64,000 nt of DNA from Symsagittifera roscoffensis (GCF_963678635.1 NC_087062.1:23766177-23830176), one strand, 5' to 3'. Shown: positions 1-10,064, counted from the first letter of the stretch. The notes: generated from the letters alone by a model not told the origin. Translations and numbers: made by a program.

Positions 1-770
1 CAGCGAATCTTGCAGCTCATCGTCTAATTAAAGCGGAATTTTATCACCGTCAGAATCTCTCCATCGCAAACTTAATTCCGTTCCAATAGATGCTAGGTGC
101 GGAAATTTTTCTAAAAGCCAACTTTTCAGCTGCAAAAAAAACTCCATTTTGCACATTCTTCAGCTGAAGCTCTCTGCTATTAACTCTGTAAACAGCTTTG
201 ACAGTTCTAGACGTAGAGGAATTTGTTTCTGTAAATTGTTTATTTGCGGACAAAGACTAAGGATAGTCATCAATAGGTATATACACGAAATCACTAGAAG
301 AGTCTGCCTTTTCAGATAACAATTCAACGTTTGCTTTGAATCTATCAGCTTTCCTGTCATCTGCTTGATCTGTGTTAGTTTTTAGAGACAAGTTGACTTC
401 AAGTTTATGGTCATAAATTCCTGGTGTTTTGGACTGGCCACCAGTTTTCTCGTCTGCATGATATGTGTTGACTTTCAGAAATGTATTGGTTTCAAATTCA
501 GGGTAATTACAATCTAATGTATTGACTGGCAATCAGCTTTGCTTTTTGCTTGATCTGTGCTGGTTTTCAAAGATGTATTGGTTTCAAAAAGTTTTGTTTG
601 ATTATGTCATAATAGGTTGTCTTGCAATTGTCAAAAATCCGCAAAAAAATGTCTAGACTGACTTCAGATATAAGTGATTTGTCATAAGACAAAATTATAT
701 ACTAGAAGACTCTACTCTTTGACATGACATTGTAGAGTAGGCTGAGTTTTCTTCTGTCTAAGTCGGAAAG
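1..770 (-). pseudogene. Truncated paralogue of the nuclease-helicase-PB1-ZZ gene
   Basis: The minus strand here repeats, with many substitutions, the C-terminal part of the large gene at 3303-9998 (its region about 3598-4765): end of the second helicase module, the TDQA-type repeat linker with fewer units, the FVYIP segment, and the start of the PB1 domain (YRVNSRELQLKNVQNG). It is broken. A TAG near 257 replaces a tyrosine codon of the intact copy, the linker is interrupted near 533-600, and the frame shifts inside PB1 near 130. Similarity fades near 770, so the upstream modules are absent; the downstream end runs off the window. I infer a decayed tandem duplicate, which suggests a local cluster of this gene family. 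A distant exon structure cannot be excluded, but the in-frame stop and frameshift argue against function. Confidence 0.8.
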
Positions 771-779
771 ATTTCTTCC

Positions 780-1090
780 AAGTATTCAAGCTAAAGTCTT
801 TCCGCAGAAAAGAAACAACAATCAAAAAGTGTGTTTTGTGTGCAGCAAATATTCTTGTCTGTTTCGATGTTGGAAAATAGTTGTCAAAAAAACAGGCTGC
901 GAATTGCAAAAAATCTATTTTTCCGAAAAAGAAGATTTGTAGCGTTTCACAAGGGACAAAAATTTGATATGACTTCGATTGAAATCTCGGTTTTGGTTAA
1001 CATGGCGAACCTCCAAATACCGCTTAACTAAGATATTCTTCCCACTCAATTTGTTGGTTTTATCATTTCAGAAATTTTTTGGATAAGGTG
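780..1090 (+). repeat. Dispersed repeat, copy A
   Basis: About 300 bases resembling 1810-2120 in the same orientation. Shared landmarks are GTGTGTTTTGTGTG, AACAGGCTGCGA, AATCTATTTTTCC and TTGTTGGTTTTATCATTTC. No coding capacity is apparent. Copies are diverged, with small indels. It begins where homology of the upstream pseudogene ends. Confidence 0.6.
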
Positions 1091-1809
1091 TTTAACTTTC
1101 ACACAAGGAGAAAAAATTAGTCAGACGGTATTTTACAGCCAAAAATACGTAAGTCACACAATGTCACGGTGCGACACAAAAAAAACAACACACGAAAAAT
1201 TCCTAGTCGTAGACTTTTCGGTCAATTTTCTGGACACGTAAAACTTAGTTTCCCAAGTGTGAATTTGGATGACTACCTTTTTTGTCAACTGGAGAGACTT
1301 ACTGAAGAAAAATTTCAGTTGTAGCGCATCAAAGTTGAGTTAAATGACTATTCTATCAAACTTTTTTCCTCGTCGACAGACGCAATATGAGGACAGAAAA
1401 AGAAACAGCCAAAAAAAGTGTTTTTTCATAAAACTTGAACTTTATTTTTTTTAAATGTTTAGCAATTTGAGCGGTCCAGAGGATAGCATGACATTTTTTT
1501 CTGAAAGTAGGTCTCTAAGCCGATAAAAAAGGCAGAGTTTATTCGCCCCGAAAAAAAATTTTTAGCAAAAAGAAGGAAAAAAGAAAACAAGCAGTTAAGC
1601 TTAAAAAAGTTGCGAAAAGCAGAAAAATATCAGAGCACTGCAAAAAACTATTATGTTAGGAAAACAACTTAACGAGAAAAAAAAACGATCCATAAAATGG
1701 CTTTTCAGCCGACAAAACATAAGCAGTCAAAAAAAGCCTACAATTTTTTTGGAAAAGAATAAATTCCATTTTTATCAAGACAAAAATCAAGACGTTGAAA
1801 TTTTTTTGA
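1091..1809. other. Intergenic, no gene seen
   Basis: AT-rich sequence with many A and T homopolymers. I see no reading frame with recognisable domains, no RNA gene and no clear repeat structure. Confidence 0.5.
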
Positions 1810-2120
1810 CTTCCACGTAGTCCAGCTACAGTCTTTTTGCACGAAAGTAACAAAAATCAAGAAGTGTGTTTTGTGTGAAGCAAAATTTCTGGTTTGCTCT
1901 TATGTTGTAAGATAATATTCAGGTCTATCAAAAAAAAACAGGCTGCGATTTGCAAGCAATCTATTTTTCCAAAACAAGAAGATTTATAGCGCTTCACAAA
2001 TTGAGACAAAAATTTTTATTGACTTGCATGGCAAACATCCAATTGCCGCGTATCTGTGGGGTTCCTCCCACTCATATTGTTGGTTTTATCATTTCAGAAA
2101 AATTTTGGATTAGTAAAATG
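1810..2120 (+). repeat. Dispersed repeat, copy B
   Basis: Second copy of the repeat at 780-1090, in direct orientation and separated from it by about 0.7 kb. An open frame running through it to 2321 shows no recognisable domain and is most likely chance. Confidence 0.6.
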
Positions 2121-2571
2121 AAAAACCACCTCACAAGCAATACAGCGCAGTTGAATCGCCGTTTACAGACGTTTTTTTTAAAACAGGCATTGTCTCCAAA
2201 AACAATTATGGCACTACCTGCAACAAAAAGATATATTTTTAAAAAACTGCTATTAGATCTCGCAACTTTACCATTAGACAATTTTCCATCACATGATCGA
2301 TTTAATGACCTTAAAAAATAACTTTTCAGTGAGAATGAATTTAACGGTTTTTAAACTCATCAGGTAGACTACTTTGTGCCTGAAACAAAATAAAAAAAGA
2401 ATAAAACTGATAAAATTTTGAATTATGGCTAAAACTATAGCAATTTAACAATTTCATTAGTAAGATTTATGTAATTTCTCTTACTGAATTTCAAATTAGT
2501 ATAAATTTTTCAAAATACTAAATCTGGTCTGTTAAAAATGATTATTCTGATTTTATATTTCAGTTTACTAA

Positions 2572-2596
2572 TACAGAGGCAAAGCTGAGCTTCGCA
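2572..2596 (+). repeat. Small dispersed hairpin motif, copy 1
   Basis: Sequence of the type ACAGAGGCRAAGCTGAGCTTCGC, in which GCGAAGCT and AGCTTCGC-like arms can pair. Related copies occur at 23629 and 31827, each followed by A-rich sequence, which suggests one end of a short non-autonomous repeat family. Confidence 0.5.
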
Positions 2597-2659
2597 CCAC
2601 TTGCGATACAAAACATGAAAGCCTATTTCAGAAAAAATTTAAAAAAAAAACGAAAAAAC

Positions 2660-3145
2660 TAGACCTCCCGGGTCGAGATCCCGCTCAAAAACCGCTCAAG
2701 ATATGAGCGGTTTGAGCAGTTTTTCAGCAAGATTTGAGCGGTTTGGGCTTTGGAAAAACCGCTCAAACCGCTCAAATCTTGTTTAAAAAACCGCTCAAAA
2801 ACCGCTCATTTCTTGCGGTGATTTTTGAACAGTTTTTCAAGCACAATCTTGCTTCAAGCATGAGCGGTTTGAGCGGTTTTTGAACGGTTTATCTAAAAAA
2901 AACGCTCAAAAACCGCGCAAGATTTGAGCGGTTTGAGCGGTTTTTTTAGACAATTAAGCTCAAAATCTTGCTTCAAAATGAGCGGTTTTTGAACGGTTTA
3001 TCTAACAAACCGCTCAAAAACCGCGCAAGATTTGAACGGTTTTGAGCGGTTTATCTAAAAAAAACGCTCAAAAACCGCGCAAGATTTGAGCGGTTTTTTT
3101 AGATAAACCGCTCAAAACCGTTCAAATCTTGCGCGGTTTTTTTAG
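2660..3145. repeat. GAGCGGTTT inverted-repeat array
   Basis: About 480 bases made almost only of TTTGAGCGGTTTTT and its reverse complement, interspersed with CAAGATTTGA and AGATAAACCG blocks. Units occur in both orientations, so the array can fold on itself at many points. The last part contains a perfect inverted repeat of about 48 bp (3016-3063 against 3094-3141) around a 30-base spacer. No coding function. It lies just beyond the 3' end of the large minus-strand gene. Confidence 0.85.
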
Positions 3146-3302
3146 ATTCGTTACCTCAGACAAAGTTGCTGAGAGTTATTTACGGGGGAAAATGTCTAGT
3201 TTCCGATTACAATATTCTTGCTTGTCGCAAGGGTCAAAAGAACTAGAAGCTCTACATCTCATCTTTGAGATTTGTTGCCGATCACACATCGCTCAGAAGG
3301 AA

Positions 3303-6300
3303 TTAAAGCTTCCAAAATTTGTGATTCGGGTTATGAGTTCCTTTTAACATGCATGAGTGACAAAGATCAAAATCATCACAAGTTTTACATTTGTACCGTG
3401 TGCCAAAAATAGGACAACGGTGGCAATTGTCGCATTGAACTTCCGCGTGTACAGGATGAAGCATGCCCATGTCAGGAGGGGTATTTGAATTACAAACGAC
3501 GGGATCGTCTGAAACTGATGGCTGCAAGGAATTCAATAGGTCCAAAGGCTTTAAATGCTCCACGAAGACCAAAAAACCTCCCACTGCAGATTGGTTCAGC
3601 GCATCTTGCAGCTCTTGATCTGATGAAAACGGAATTTTATCACCGTCAGAATCTCTCCATCGCACACTTAAATCAGTTCCACTAGATGCTAGATGCGGAA
3701 ATAAGACTAAGAGCCAACTTTTCAGCTGCGGAAAAATTCCGTTTTGCACATTCTTTAGCTGAAGCTGTCTGATATTAACTCTGTAAACACCTTTGACAGC
3801 TCTAGACGCAGAGGAATGTGTTTCTTTAAATTGTCCATTTGCGGACAGAGAATAAGGAGAGTCATCAAGAGGTATATACACGAACTGACCAGAAGAGTCT
3901 GCCTTTTCAGATAACAATTCAACGTTTGCTTTGAATCTATCAGCTTTCCTGTCATCTACTTGATCTGTGCTGGTTTTCAGAGATGTATTGTGTTCAAATT
4001 TAGGGTCATTACTTTTTGATGCTTTTGACTGGTAATCAGTTTGGTCAAGTGCTTGATCTGTGTTGGTTTTCAGAGAAGTATTGTTTTCAATTTTAGGGTA
4101 ATCACTTTCTGATGATTTTGACTGGCAATCAGTTTGGTCAACTGCTTGATCTGTTTTGATTTTCAGAGAAGTATTGTTTTCAATTTTAGTGTCATTACTT
4201 TCTGATGCTTTTGGCTGGTAATCAGTTTGGTCAAGTGCTTGATCTGTGTTGGTTTTCAGAGAAGTATTGTTTTCAATTTTAGTGTCATTACTTTTTGATG
4301 CTTTTGACTGGTAATCAGTTTGGTCAAGTGCTTGATCTGTGTTGGTTTTCAGAGAATTATTGTTTTCAATTTTAGGGTAATCACTTTCTGATGATTTTGA
4401 CTGGCAATCAGTTTGGTCAACTGCTTGATCTGTGTTGGTTTTCAGAGAAGTATTGTTTTCAATTTTAGTGTCATTACTTTCTGATGCTTTTGACTGGTAA
4501 TCAGTTTGGTCAAGTGCTTGATCTGTGTTGATTTTCACAGATGTATTGGCTTCAAAAACTCGCGTTTTTTCTCCTGATTTTTTTCTTTTGATTAAGTCAT
4601 AATGGGTTATCTTCGCGTTGTCGAAAATCCCCAAAAAGTTGTCCAGGCTGACTTCAGATATGAGTGATGTGTCATGAAACAGAATGATATAACAGAACAC
4701 TCTGCTCCTTGACATGACATTGTAGAGTAGGCGGAGTTTTTTTCTGTCTAAGTCGGAAATATTTATCAAGATTATACACGCACTGAACTCATTAGAGTAA
4801 AGATCTGCCTCCAATGGGTGGATCATGATGCACTCATTGTCATCAAATAATCGTTTTGAGGATAATCCAAGTAAATTTTTAAGAAGACAATGTTTTTCGT
4901 CAATATCCAGAAAAAAACGGTGGAAAAACAAAGGTTGTTGACTGTCACGTAGCAATGATAACAGTTTATAGTGGATGAGATCAAAAACACGAAACTGGTA
5001 GTCTTCGTCATCAAACAAAGACTCATAGCATATATCGACAATTGTTTGTGGTCCATGAATGAAATGACCAGGTAGAGGATAATGCGGAATGAATAGCGAG
5101 TCTTTCGTGAAACTCAGCTCATCATCATTTTCTTTCTGTATAAACTCGTAAAGTCTCTGCAAGTTGTACACAACATTTGACGTGCTGCGGTAATTGTATT
5201 TCAAAGAAACGATATCACAGTTGTATGTTTGATCCCAACAATTCAATTGCTGGGATGGCAAATTACATTGGAAAACATCGAACGCGATGCAAGCGCAGTG
5301 GAAAGAAAAAAAATTGATGCTCGACATGGAAGCGTGCGCATCGTCAACATACACAATCATTTCACTCATTAACGTTTTTAAGTGTTCCGCTGTATCATCT
5401 GTGATCATGTGATTGCAGTAGTAAATGCCTAACCTGGTGCCTCGAGAAAGATTTGCATCGCAAAAGAGTTTCTCCGATGCATCGAACGTTTCAATACTAG
5501 CATCAGCAAATACTTTTTTGTACTCTGCGACTTTCTTAGCACTGAAAACCAGGAGCAGAAATCCTTTTTTGTTTGTTGTCAGTATATCACGTATAAGTCT
5601 TGCTATTAAAATAGCACTCTTTCCAGATCCTGCACATCCAGTAATGACAAGGCTCTCAGACTCTTTTTCGTAAGCACACCTCTGTTCAAGTGTCAAATAG
5701 CTATAACCTAAAAAATGGCTGAAAATATTTTTGTCAATCACTTCCGCTGAGCGGAGGATTTCAGACGATTCAACACTAGCTCGGTTTGCTTCACTGATTC
5801 TGTTTTCGAAAGAAATTTTGCCCTCTTGAAGTGATTTTTCTATCTCCGACATACAGCTATCGAAATTTCTGTTTCCACTTTCATTAGTAGAAAGCATAGC
5901 ACTGAGAGCAACTTGAACCCTGAAAAGGTTTCCTTGCAGCGTCACTGCATGATCACTGCAATAAACTGCTTCTATGTTCTGTTTCCACCAGTTGTCGAAG
6001 TTCCTATGATTGTCCGAGTTTGGAAAATCGTAGCAGCCATTGCTACTTTTCAACAAACCAATGCTTAGAGACTGGTCATCTCTCAGGTTGCTGAAGCATG
6101 ATTTATTGAAACTGGGTGCTTCTTTGTGAATTTCTGTCATGTTGGAAATCGCGACGCATCTGAAAACTCTGTATGGAAAAGAATTGTGTCGCAAACGATC
6201 TTCGTTTTCGAGCCTGAAAAACCACGGGTCCTCAGTTTCTTCTAAATCGTGTATCTGGAAAGACTCACTCGAAATCTCTTTAATTACAGACAGTAGCTGG

Positions 6301-9300
6301 TCTTGCTTTTTTGTCGCAGCCTCGAGAAATTTCGATAAATCTGATGATACCTTTTTAATCTCAATGAGCACAATGAAGTTTGATCCAATTACTACAAAGT
6401 CGTGCTCGTCTACGTAAGAAGTCAACGGGTCAGCGTCCCACTTATGGTTGTCAGATTTCGAAGAACTATTTTCTTTATTGTTATCAAGTGACCTCCACAG
6501 CTTGTATTGATGGTGCGAGATCTTTAAACCTTGGAAAACTGTGAGACGATCTACATTAGGAAGGCGTGTGACTCCATCTGAGAGATTTCGATACTTAAGC
6601 TGTTCCAATGCTCTGTAGATTGTCACTTCTATTTGGTAGTCTTCGATAATGTTTTCGGCTCCGGGAGAATTCAGTTTTGCTATTTTTGGACATGCTGGCA
6701 TCATAATGGCAAAGCCGTCTCGCTTAAAGCAATCAATTTCCAAGCCCAGTCGAAAGATTTCCAAACGTTGTCTCAGTAAAGTTGATTTTTTAAATGATGA
6801 TATATCGGCAGCACTGTTTTGTAGGTTTTGATCTATTTCGTTTGCACAGCACAGTTTTACTTTGTTGTTTTTAAAGACCTGCAAAAATTCTTCCAGTTCA
6901 TCGTATATTCTGTCATTTTTTTCATCAGGATAAATCAGAACATGACAATAGGCTCTCGCTCGAGACATAGCATTGAATAGTAATCGTAGCGAATTGTCGT
7001 CAATTCCGACGAACTGATAGAAAATATAACAAACAGGAAACTCCAATGAACAGATATTCTGTTTTCCTGGTTCGGCGTATACGATGTTATCTCGCACAAA
7101 AAAGGTTCGCAAAACGTGTCTAATGTTTTTGAGAAACCAGCTGTCGTTTGTGTCTAGGACAACAAATCCAGAAGTGAACAAAGATTTCGTCGAATATTGA
7201 ATTGTTGGCAACAATGATTCGATTGTGTCTCTGAAGTGGGGTTCCCGAATTGATGCATGGCAAACTTCAATGAACAATTGTGGTCCCTGAATCAAGTGAC
7301 CAGGGATCGGATGATATGTGGAATATAGTGGCTCGTTTTTGAGTTGCAGGGACTGTGTGGCCTCTTTTGATTCCATGAATTTAGACAAGCTTGTAAGGGT
7401 GGATGCTATGCAGCTCGTGCTGCGCAAGTTGCGGCTCAGCTGCATCACATGAAATACGTGAAGGGATTCCCAAGGTTGCATTTGATCTCGTTTTAGAAAA
7501 CTTTGGTTGAAGTCGAATGTTAAACATGCGCAAGGGAACAACGAGAAGTCGATGTAGGATGCATGTGCATCATCAATGTATACAACAGCTCCGCTGATCA
7601 AAATTTCGACCAACTGACTGCTTTGCAAATCGTTTAAGTTTGAACTGCAATGAACAACAATCACTCTTCCTTGCCATAATCTTGGGTCGAATAATTCTAT
7701 CATAACGTTTACACAGTCGATGCCAATCTTTTTCAAAAGTGCTTCATAATCAGTTAGCCGTTTTTGGTTAAAAACTACAAGAATGAACTTCGAATTAAGG
7801 TCTTCCAGAATGTGACGAAAAAACCTCGCCAGCAAAATGCAACTTTTTCCAGATCCGGTGCAACCAGTGATTATGATGTGCTCTGACTCATTTTCGTAAG
7901 CGTTTAGCTGCTCTTTGGTTATATATCTAATGCCAAGGACATCGTGGAAAATTTTCTTTGCGACGACATCGATTTCATCTTTTTCGGATGTTTTAAGGGG
8001 CATTTTGGAAGTTTTAAAAACATTGGGGTTTGTTGAGTCTGTTCGTTTTCCCTCAAAAGTTATTTCACTTTCTTTGAGTTTTTTGTCGGTTTCAAAAACT
8101 TCGTTATACAAGCCAAGCTTTGAGCTATCAATGATTTGATTGTTTGCTACCGCCCACAGTGACAAGAAAACGTTTCTCACAATTTCGATGTGATTTTGAA
8201 ACTGCAAATCCATTTCATTGACTTGTTTCCTTACATTTAGTTTCCACCAGCTAGCAAAGTTTTCCAAATCAGTTGCAATTATGTCCTTTATGTCATTTTC
8301 AACGCCACAGTCAACAAGGTCTGGTCTTGTGGTGCTTCCCGGAAATGCCACAAAACGAAGCACCTTTAAGGGAATATCGCTATGCTGCAGAGGCGTTACA
8401 TCATCAAATTCCCAGTTGTTTGCTATGATTCCTTTGATTATTTCAACCACTCTATCTTGTTGCTTTGCTGCCGATTGTACAAACTTTTTGACTGAATTAC
8501 GATCTGAAATTTCGCAAAAAGCGTTTTTGACTTCGATTAGCACGATGTAGTTGGGTCCAAATATCACAAAGTCGTTTTCACCTTCATCGGCGTGAAGTCT
8601 GCTCTTTTTACAACCATGGCATCCTTTTGGAGAATGTTGACAAAACATCCTGTATTGATAGTGAGTGTACTTTGCACCGTGGAGCACAGTTATTTGTTCA
8701 GCTTGAATTCGTTCAAGTGCTCGGAATACTAACACTTCCGCTTCGTAATCTTGTTGTTTTTGATGATCAGTGACAATGTTGGAAGAGGTGGCTGCTTTTG
8801 AACGCTCGTCCTCTGAATATAAGTCGATGTACTGCTGTTTGGGACAACTTGGGAACATCTCCGCAAAGCCATCGTTCATTCGAAATGCTCCAAAAAATTT
8901 TTCACCAACTTCAAAGTATTCAGTTATTTTTTCCAGCTTTATTTCTGTCTCGAAGTATTTGGCAAAACTGTTCCTATCTATAAACCGAAAATGTTCGTAT
9001 TTGAACTGCCCCTCGTGACGTGTGGGCCTGAAAACTCTGCCTTTTTTCCGAGGCAGTGTATCATAATACGATTCATCCGGAGACTGTTTTTTCAAATTTA
9101 CTCGCTTAGCTGGCTTTTGAGGCTCAACATTAGTTATGCTGAAATGATGACTCGCCATGATGTCGTATGTACCTAAGTTCTCGTCTTTCACAGTACGAAT
9201 TGCAAGCATGACATGTATAACAGGTATAACATTGCTTTTTACGATGCAGAAGGGTTTCACTTCAGTGGCAACAATATTTTGCTCCCACCAATGCTCTATA

Positions 9301-9998
9301 TTGTGCCAGTCCTCCTTCACGATAACAGGAATGCAGTGCTCGTTACAAGAATGCTCTCGGTTTTCTGCAGATTCAACGGAGGCTGCCGAGGAAGATATAA
9401 GCTTGACACACTGAGGTTCATTTTCTTTCGGGTAAGCAAAGAACCTAAATACTCTAATATCCCTCTCTTTCGTTTTGTCTTGCAAACAAACTTTTTCGAG
9501 ACTTTGAATTAGCTGAACAGTTTTGAACTGATCGAGTTCTTTTGTTCTAATTTTTTCTGGAAAAGTGGTCGCATCGTAATTGGGGGCTTTTCTGTTGACT
9601 ACTTGTATCAAAACAATAAAATCCTCACCGAACACAATGAAATCGTTTCTGGCTTCAACCTTTCCTCTGTGTTCAAGGGAACAGTTTGGTATATTTGCTG
9701 TTTGAGCACAATCTTCAGGTGAGTGCTGCGGATTCCACATTTGCAACTGCTTGTGACTGATATTAACTTCGCATAAAGACAGGATATAGCTTTTCTTCTT
9801 ATCCTCGAGGATTTTAAAAATATCTTTATTTGATTTGAATTCATCGAGGTCTGTAAATATATCAGATAAATATTCATCATCATCAATATGGCGATCGGGG
9901 ACAGATGGCATACAACGAGGACTCAAAATTGCGATACCCAGCTTGTCAAAGAGTAATTTGCCATGCTCAAGATACTGTTCTTTATTGGTGAAATTCAT
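3303..9998 (-). CDS. Triplicated NERD-like nuclease / tandem UvrD-like helicase protein with PB1 and ZZ tail
   Basis: One uninterrupted frame, 2231 codons from the ATG at 9998; the frame is open 22 codons further, to a good 3' splice site at 10065, so a 5' exon is possible. Visible modules, numbered from the ATG: NERD-like 1 with D119 but QVV at 132-134; NERD-like 2 with D476 and E489-V-K491; Walker A GCTGSGKS (K718), Walker B-like VYIDDAHAS (D809), NLRST near 855, MSRAR near 1011; NERD-like 3 with D1200 and E1213-I-K1215; Walker A GCAGSGKS (K1460), VYVDDAHAS (D1552), NYRST near 1602, MSRSR near 1762; about six 31-residue repeats (1820-2038); PB1 with an acidic OPCA-like stretch (RWRDSDGDKIPF); ZZ zinc finger at the C-terminus. 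D-(x)n-ExK fits PD-(D/E)XK nucleases, and NYRST plus MSRAR fit SF1 helicases. PB1 then ZZ is the order in p62/SQSTM1. Function is inferred: nucleic-acid cleavage or remodelling tethered to a PB1 scaffold. I know no named gene with this arrangement. Confidence 0.85.
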   Translation of the reverse strand: MNFTNKEQYLEHGKLLFDKLGIAILSPRCMPSVPDRHIDDDEYLSDIFTDLDEFKSNKDIFKILEDKKKSYILSLCEVNISHKQLQMWNPQHSPEDCAQTANIPNCSLEHRGKVEARNDFIVFGEDFIVLIQVVNRKAPNYDATTFPEKIRTKELDQFKTVQLIQSLEKVCLQDKTKERDIRVFRFFAYPKENEPQCVKLISSSAASVESAENREHSCNEHCIPVIVKEDWHNIEHWWEQNIVATEVKPFCIVKSNVIPVIHVMLAIRTVKDENLGTYDIMASHHFSITNVEPQKPAKRVNLKKQSPDESYYDTLPRKKGRVFRPTRHEGQFKYEHFRFIDRNSFAKYFETEIKLEKITEYFEVGEKFFGAFRMNDGFAEMFPSCPKQQYIDLYSEDERSKAATSSNIVTDHQKQQDYEAEVLVFRALERIQAEQITVLHGAKYTHYQYRMFCQHSPKGCHGCKKSRLHADEGENDFVIFGPNYIVLIEVKNAFCEISDRNSVKKFVQSAAKQQDRVVEIIKGIIANNWEFDDVTPLQHSDIPLKVLRFVAFPGSTTRPDLVDCGVENDIKDIIATDLENFASWWKLNVRKQVNEMDLQFQNHIEIVRNVFLSLWAVANNQIIDSSKLGLYNEVFETDKKLKESEITFEGKRTDSTNPNVFKTSKMPLKTSEKDEIDVVAKKIFHDVLGIRYITKEQLNAYENESEHIIITGCTGSGKSCILLARFFRHILEDLNSKFILVVFNQKRLTDYEALLKKIGIDCVNVMIELFDPRLWQGRVIVVHCSSNLNDLQSSQLVEILISGAVVYIDDAHASYIDFSLFPCACLTFDFNQSFLKRDQMQPWESLHVFHVMQLSRNLRSTSCIASTLTSLSKFMESKEATQSLQLKNEPLYSTYHPIPGHLIQGPQLFIEVCHASIREPHFRDTIESLLPTIQYSTKSLFTSGFVVLDTNDSWFLKNIRHVLRTFFVRDNIVYAEPGKQNICSLEFPVCYIFYQFVGIDDNSLRLLFNAMSRARAYCHVLIYPDEKNDRIYDELEEFLQVFKNNKVKLCCANEIDQNLQNSAADISSFKKSTLLRQRLEIFRLGLEIDCFKRDGFAIMMPACPKIAKLNSPGAENIIEDYQIEVTIYRALEQLKYRNLSDGVTRLPNVDRLTVFQGLKISHHQYKLWRSLDNNKENSSSKSDNHKWDADPLTSYVDEHDFVVIGSNFIVLIEIKKVSSDLSKFLEAATKKQDQLLSVIKEISSESFQIHDLEETEDPWFFRLENEDRLRHNSFPYRVFRCVAISNMTEIHKEAPSFNKSCFSNLRDDQSLSIGLLKSSNGCYDFPNSDNHRNFDNWWKQNIEAVYCSDHAVTLQGNLFRVQVALSAMLSTNESGNRNFDSCMSEIEKSLQEGKISFENRISEANRASVESSEILRSAEVIDKNIFSHFLGYSYLTLEQRCAYEKESESLVITGCAGSGKSAILIARLIRDILTTNKKGFLLLVFSAKKVAEYKKVFADASIETFDASEKLFCDANLSRGTRLGIYYCNHMITDDTAEHLKTLMSEMIVYVDDAHASMSSINFFSFHCACIAFDVFQCNLPSQQLNCWDQTYNCDIVSLKYNYRSTSNVVYNLQRLYEFIQKENDDELSFTKDSLFIPHYPLPGHFIHGPQTIVDICYESLFDDEDYQFRVFDLIHYKLLSLLRDSQQPLFFHRFFLDIDEKHCLLKNLLGLSSKRLFDDNECIMIHPLEADLYSNEFSACIILINISDLDRKKLRLLYNVMSRSRVFCYIILFHDTSLISEVSLDNFLGIFDNAKITHYDLIKRKKSGEKTRVFEANTSVKINTDQALDQTDYQSKASESNDTKIENNTSLKTNTDQAVDQTDCQSKSSESDYPKIENNNSLKTNTDQALDQTDYQSKASKSNDTKIENNTSLKTNTDQALDQTDYQPKASESNDTKIENNTSLKIKTDQAVDQTDCQSKSSESDYPKIENNTSLKTNTDQALDQTDYQSKASKSNDPKFEHNTSLKTSTDQVDDRKADRFKANVELLSEKADSSGQFVYIPLDDSPYSLSANGQFKETHSSASRAVKGVYRVNIRQLQLKNVQNGIFPQLKSWLLVLFPHLASSGTDLSVRWRDSDGDKIPFSSDQELQDALNQSAVGGFLVFVEHLKPLDLLNSLQPSVSDDPVVCNSNTPPDMGMLHPVHAEVQCDNCHRCPIFGTRYKCKTCDDFDLCHSCMLKGTHNPNHKFWKL
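3958..4560 (-). repeat. 93-bp in-frame tandem repeats (31-residue linker)
   Basis: Six to seven units of 93 bp inside the large gene. The landmark TTGATCTGTGTTGGTTTTC recurs every 93 bases from about 4053 to 4520. Each unit encodes a polar, acidic 31-residue stretch of the type TDQALDQTDYQSKASESN then KIENNTSLKTN. Units alternate between two subtypes (DYQSKASES and DCQSKSSES), which points to duplication of pairs. Probably a flexible spacer between the helicase part and the PB1-ZZ tail. Confidence 0.9.
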
Positions 9999-10064
9999 TT
10001 TTGATTCGTTCCAATTTTGTTTGAAGCGTCGGACGTGTTTTTCTTTTTCGCGGCCAAAATTCAA

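Noticed and set aside
2660-3145. CRISPR-like array
   Set aside because: Units are variable in length and orientation with no unique spacers, and the context is eukaryotic; a simple inverted-repeat array explains it.
8218-9512. Plus-strand frames opposite the large gene
   Set aside because: Shadows of the coding strand without domains.
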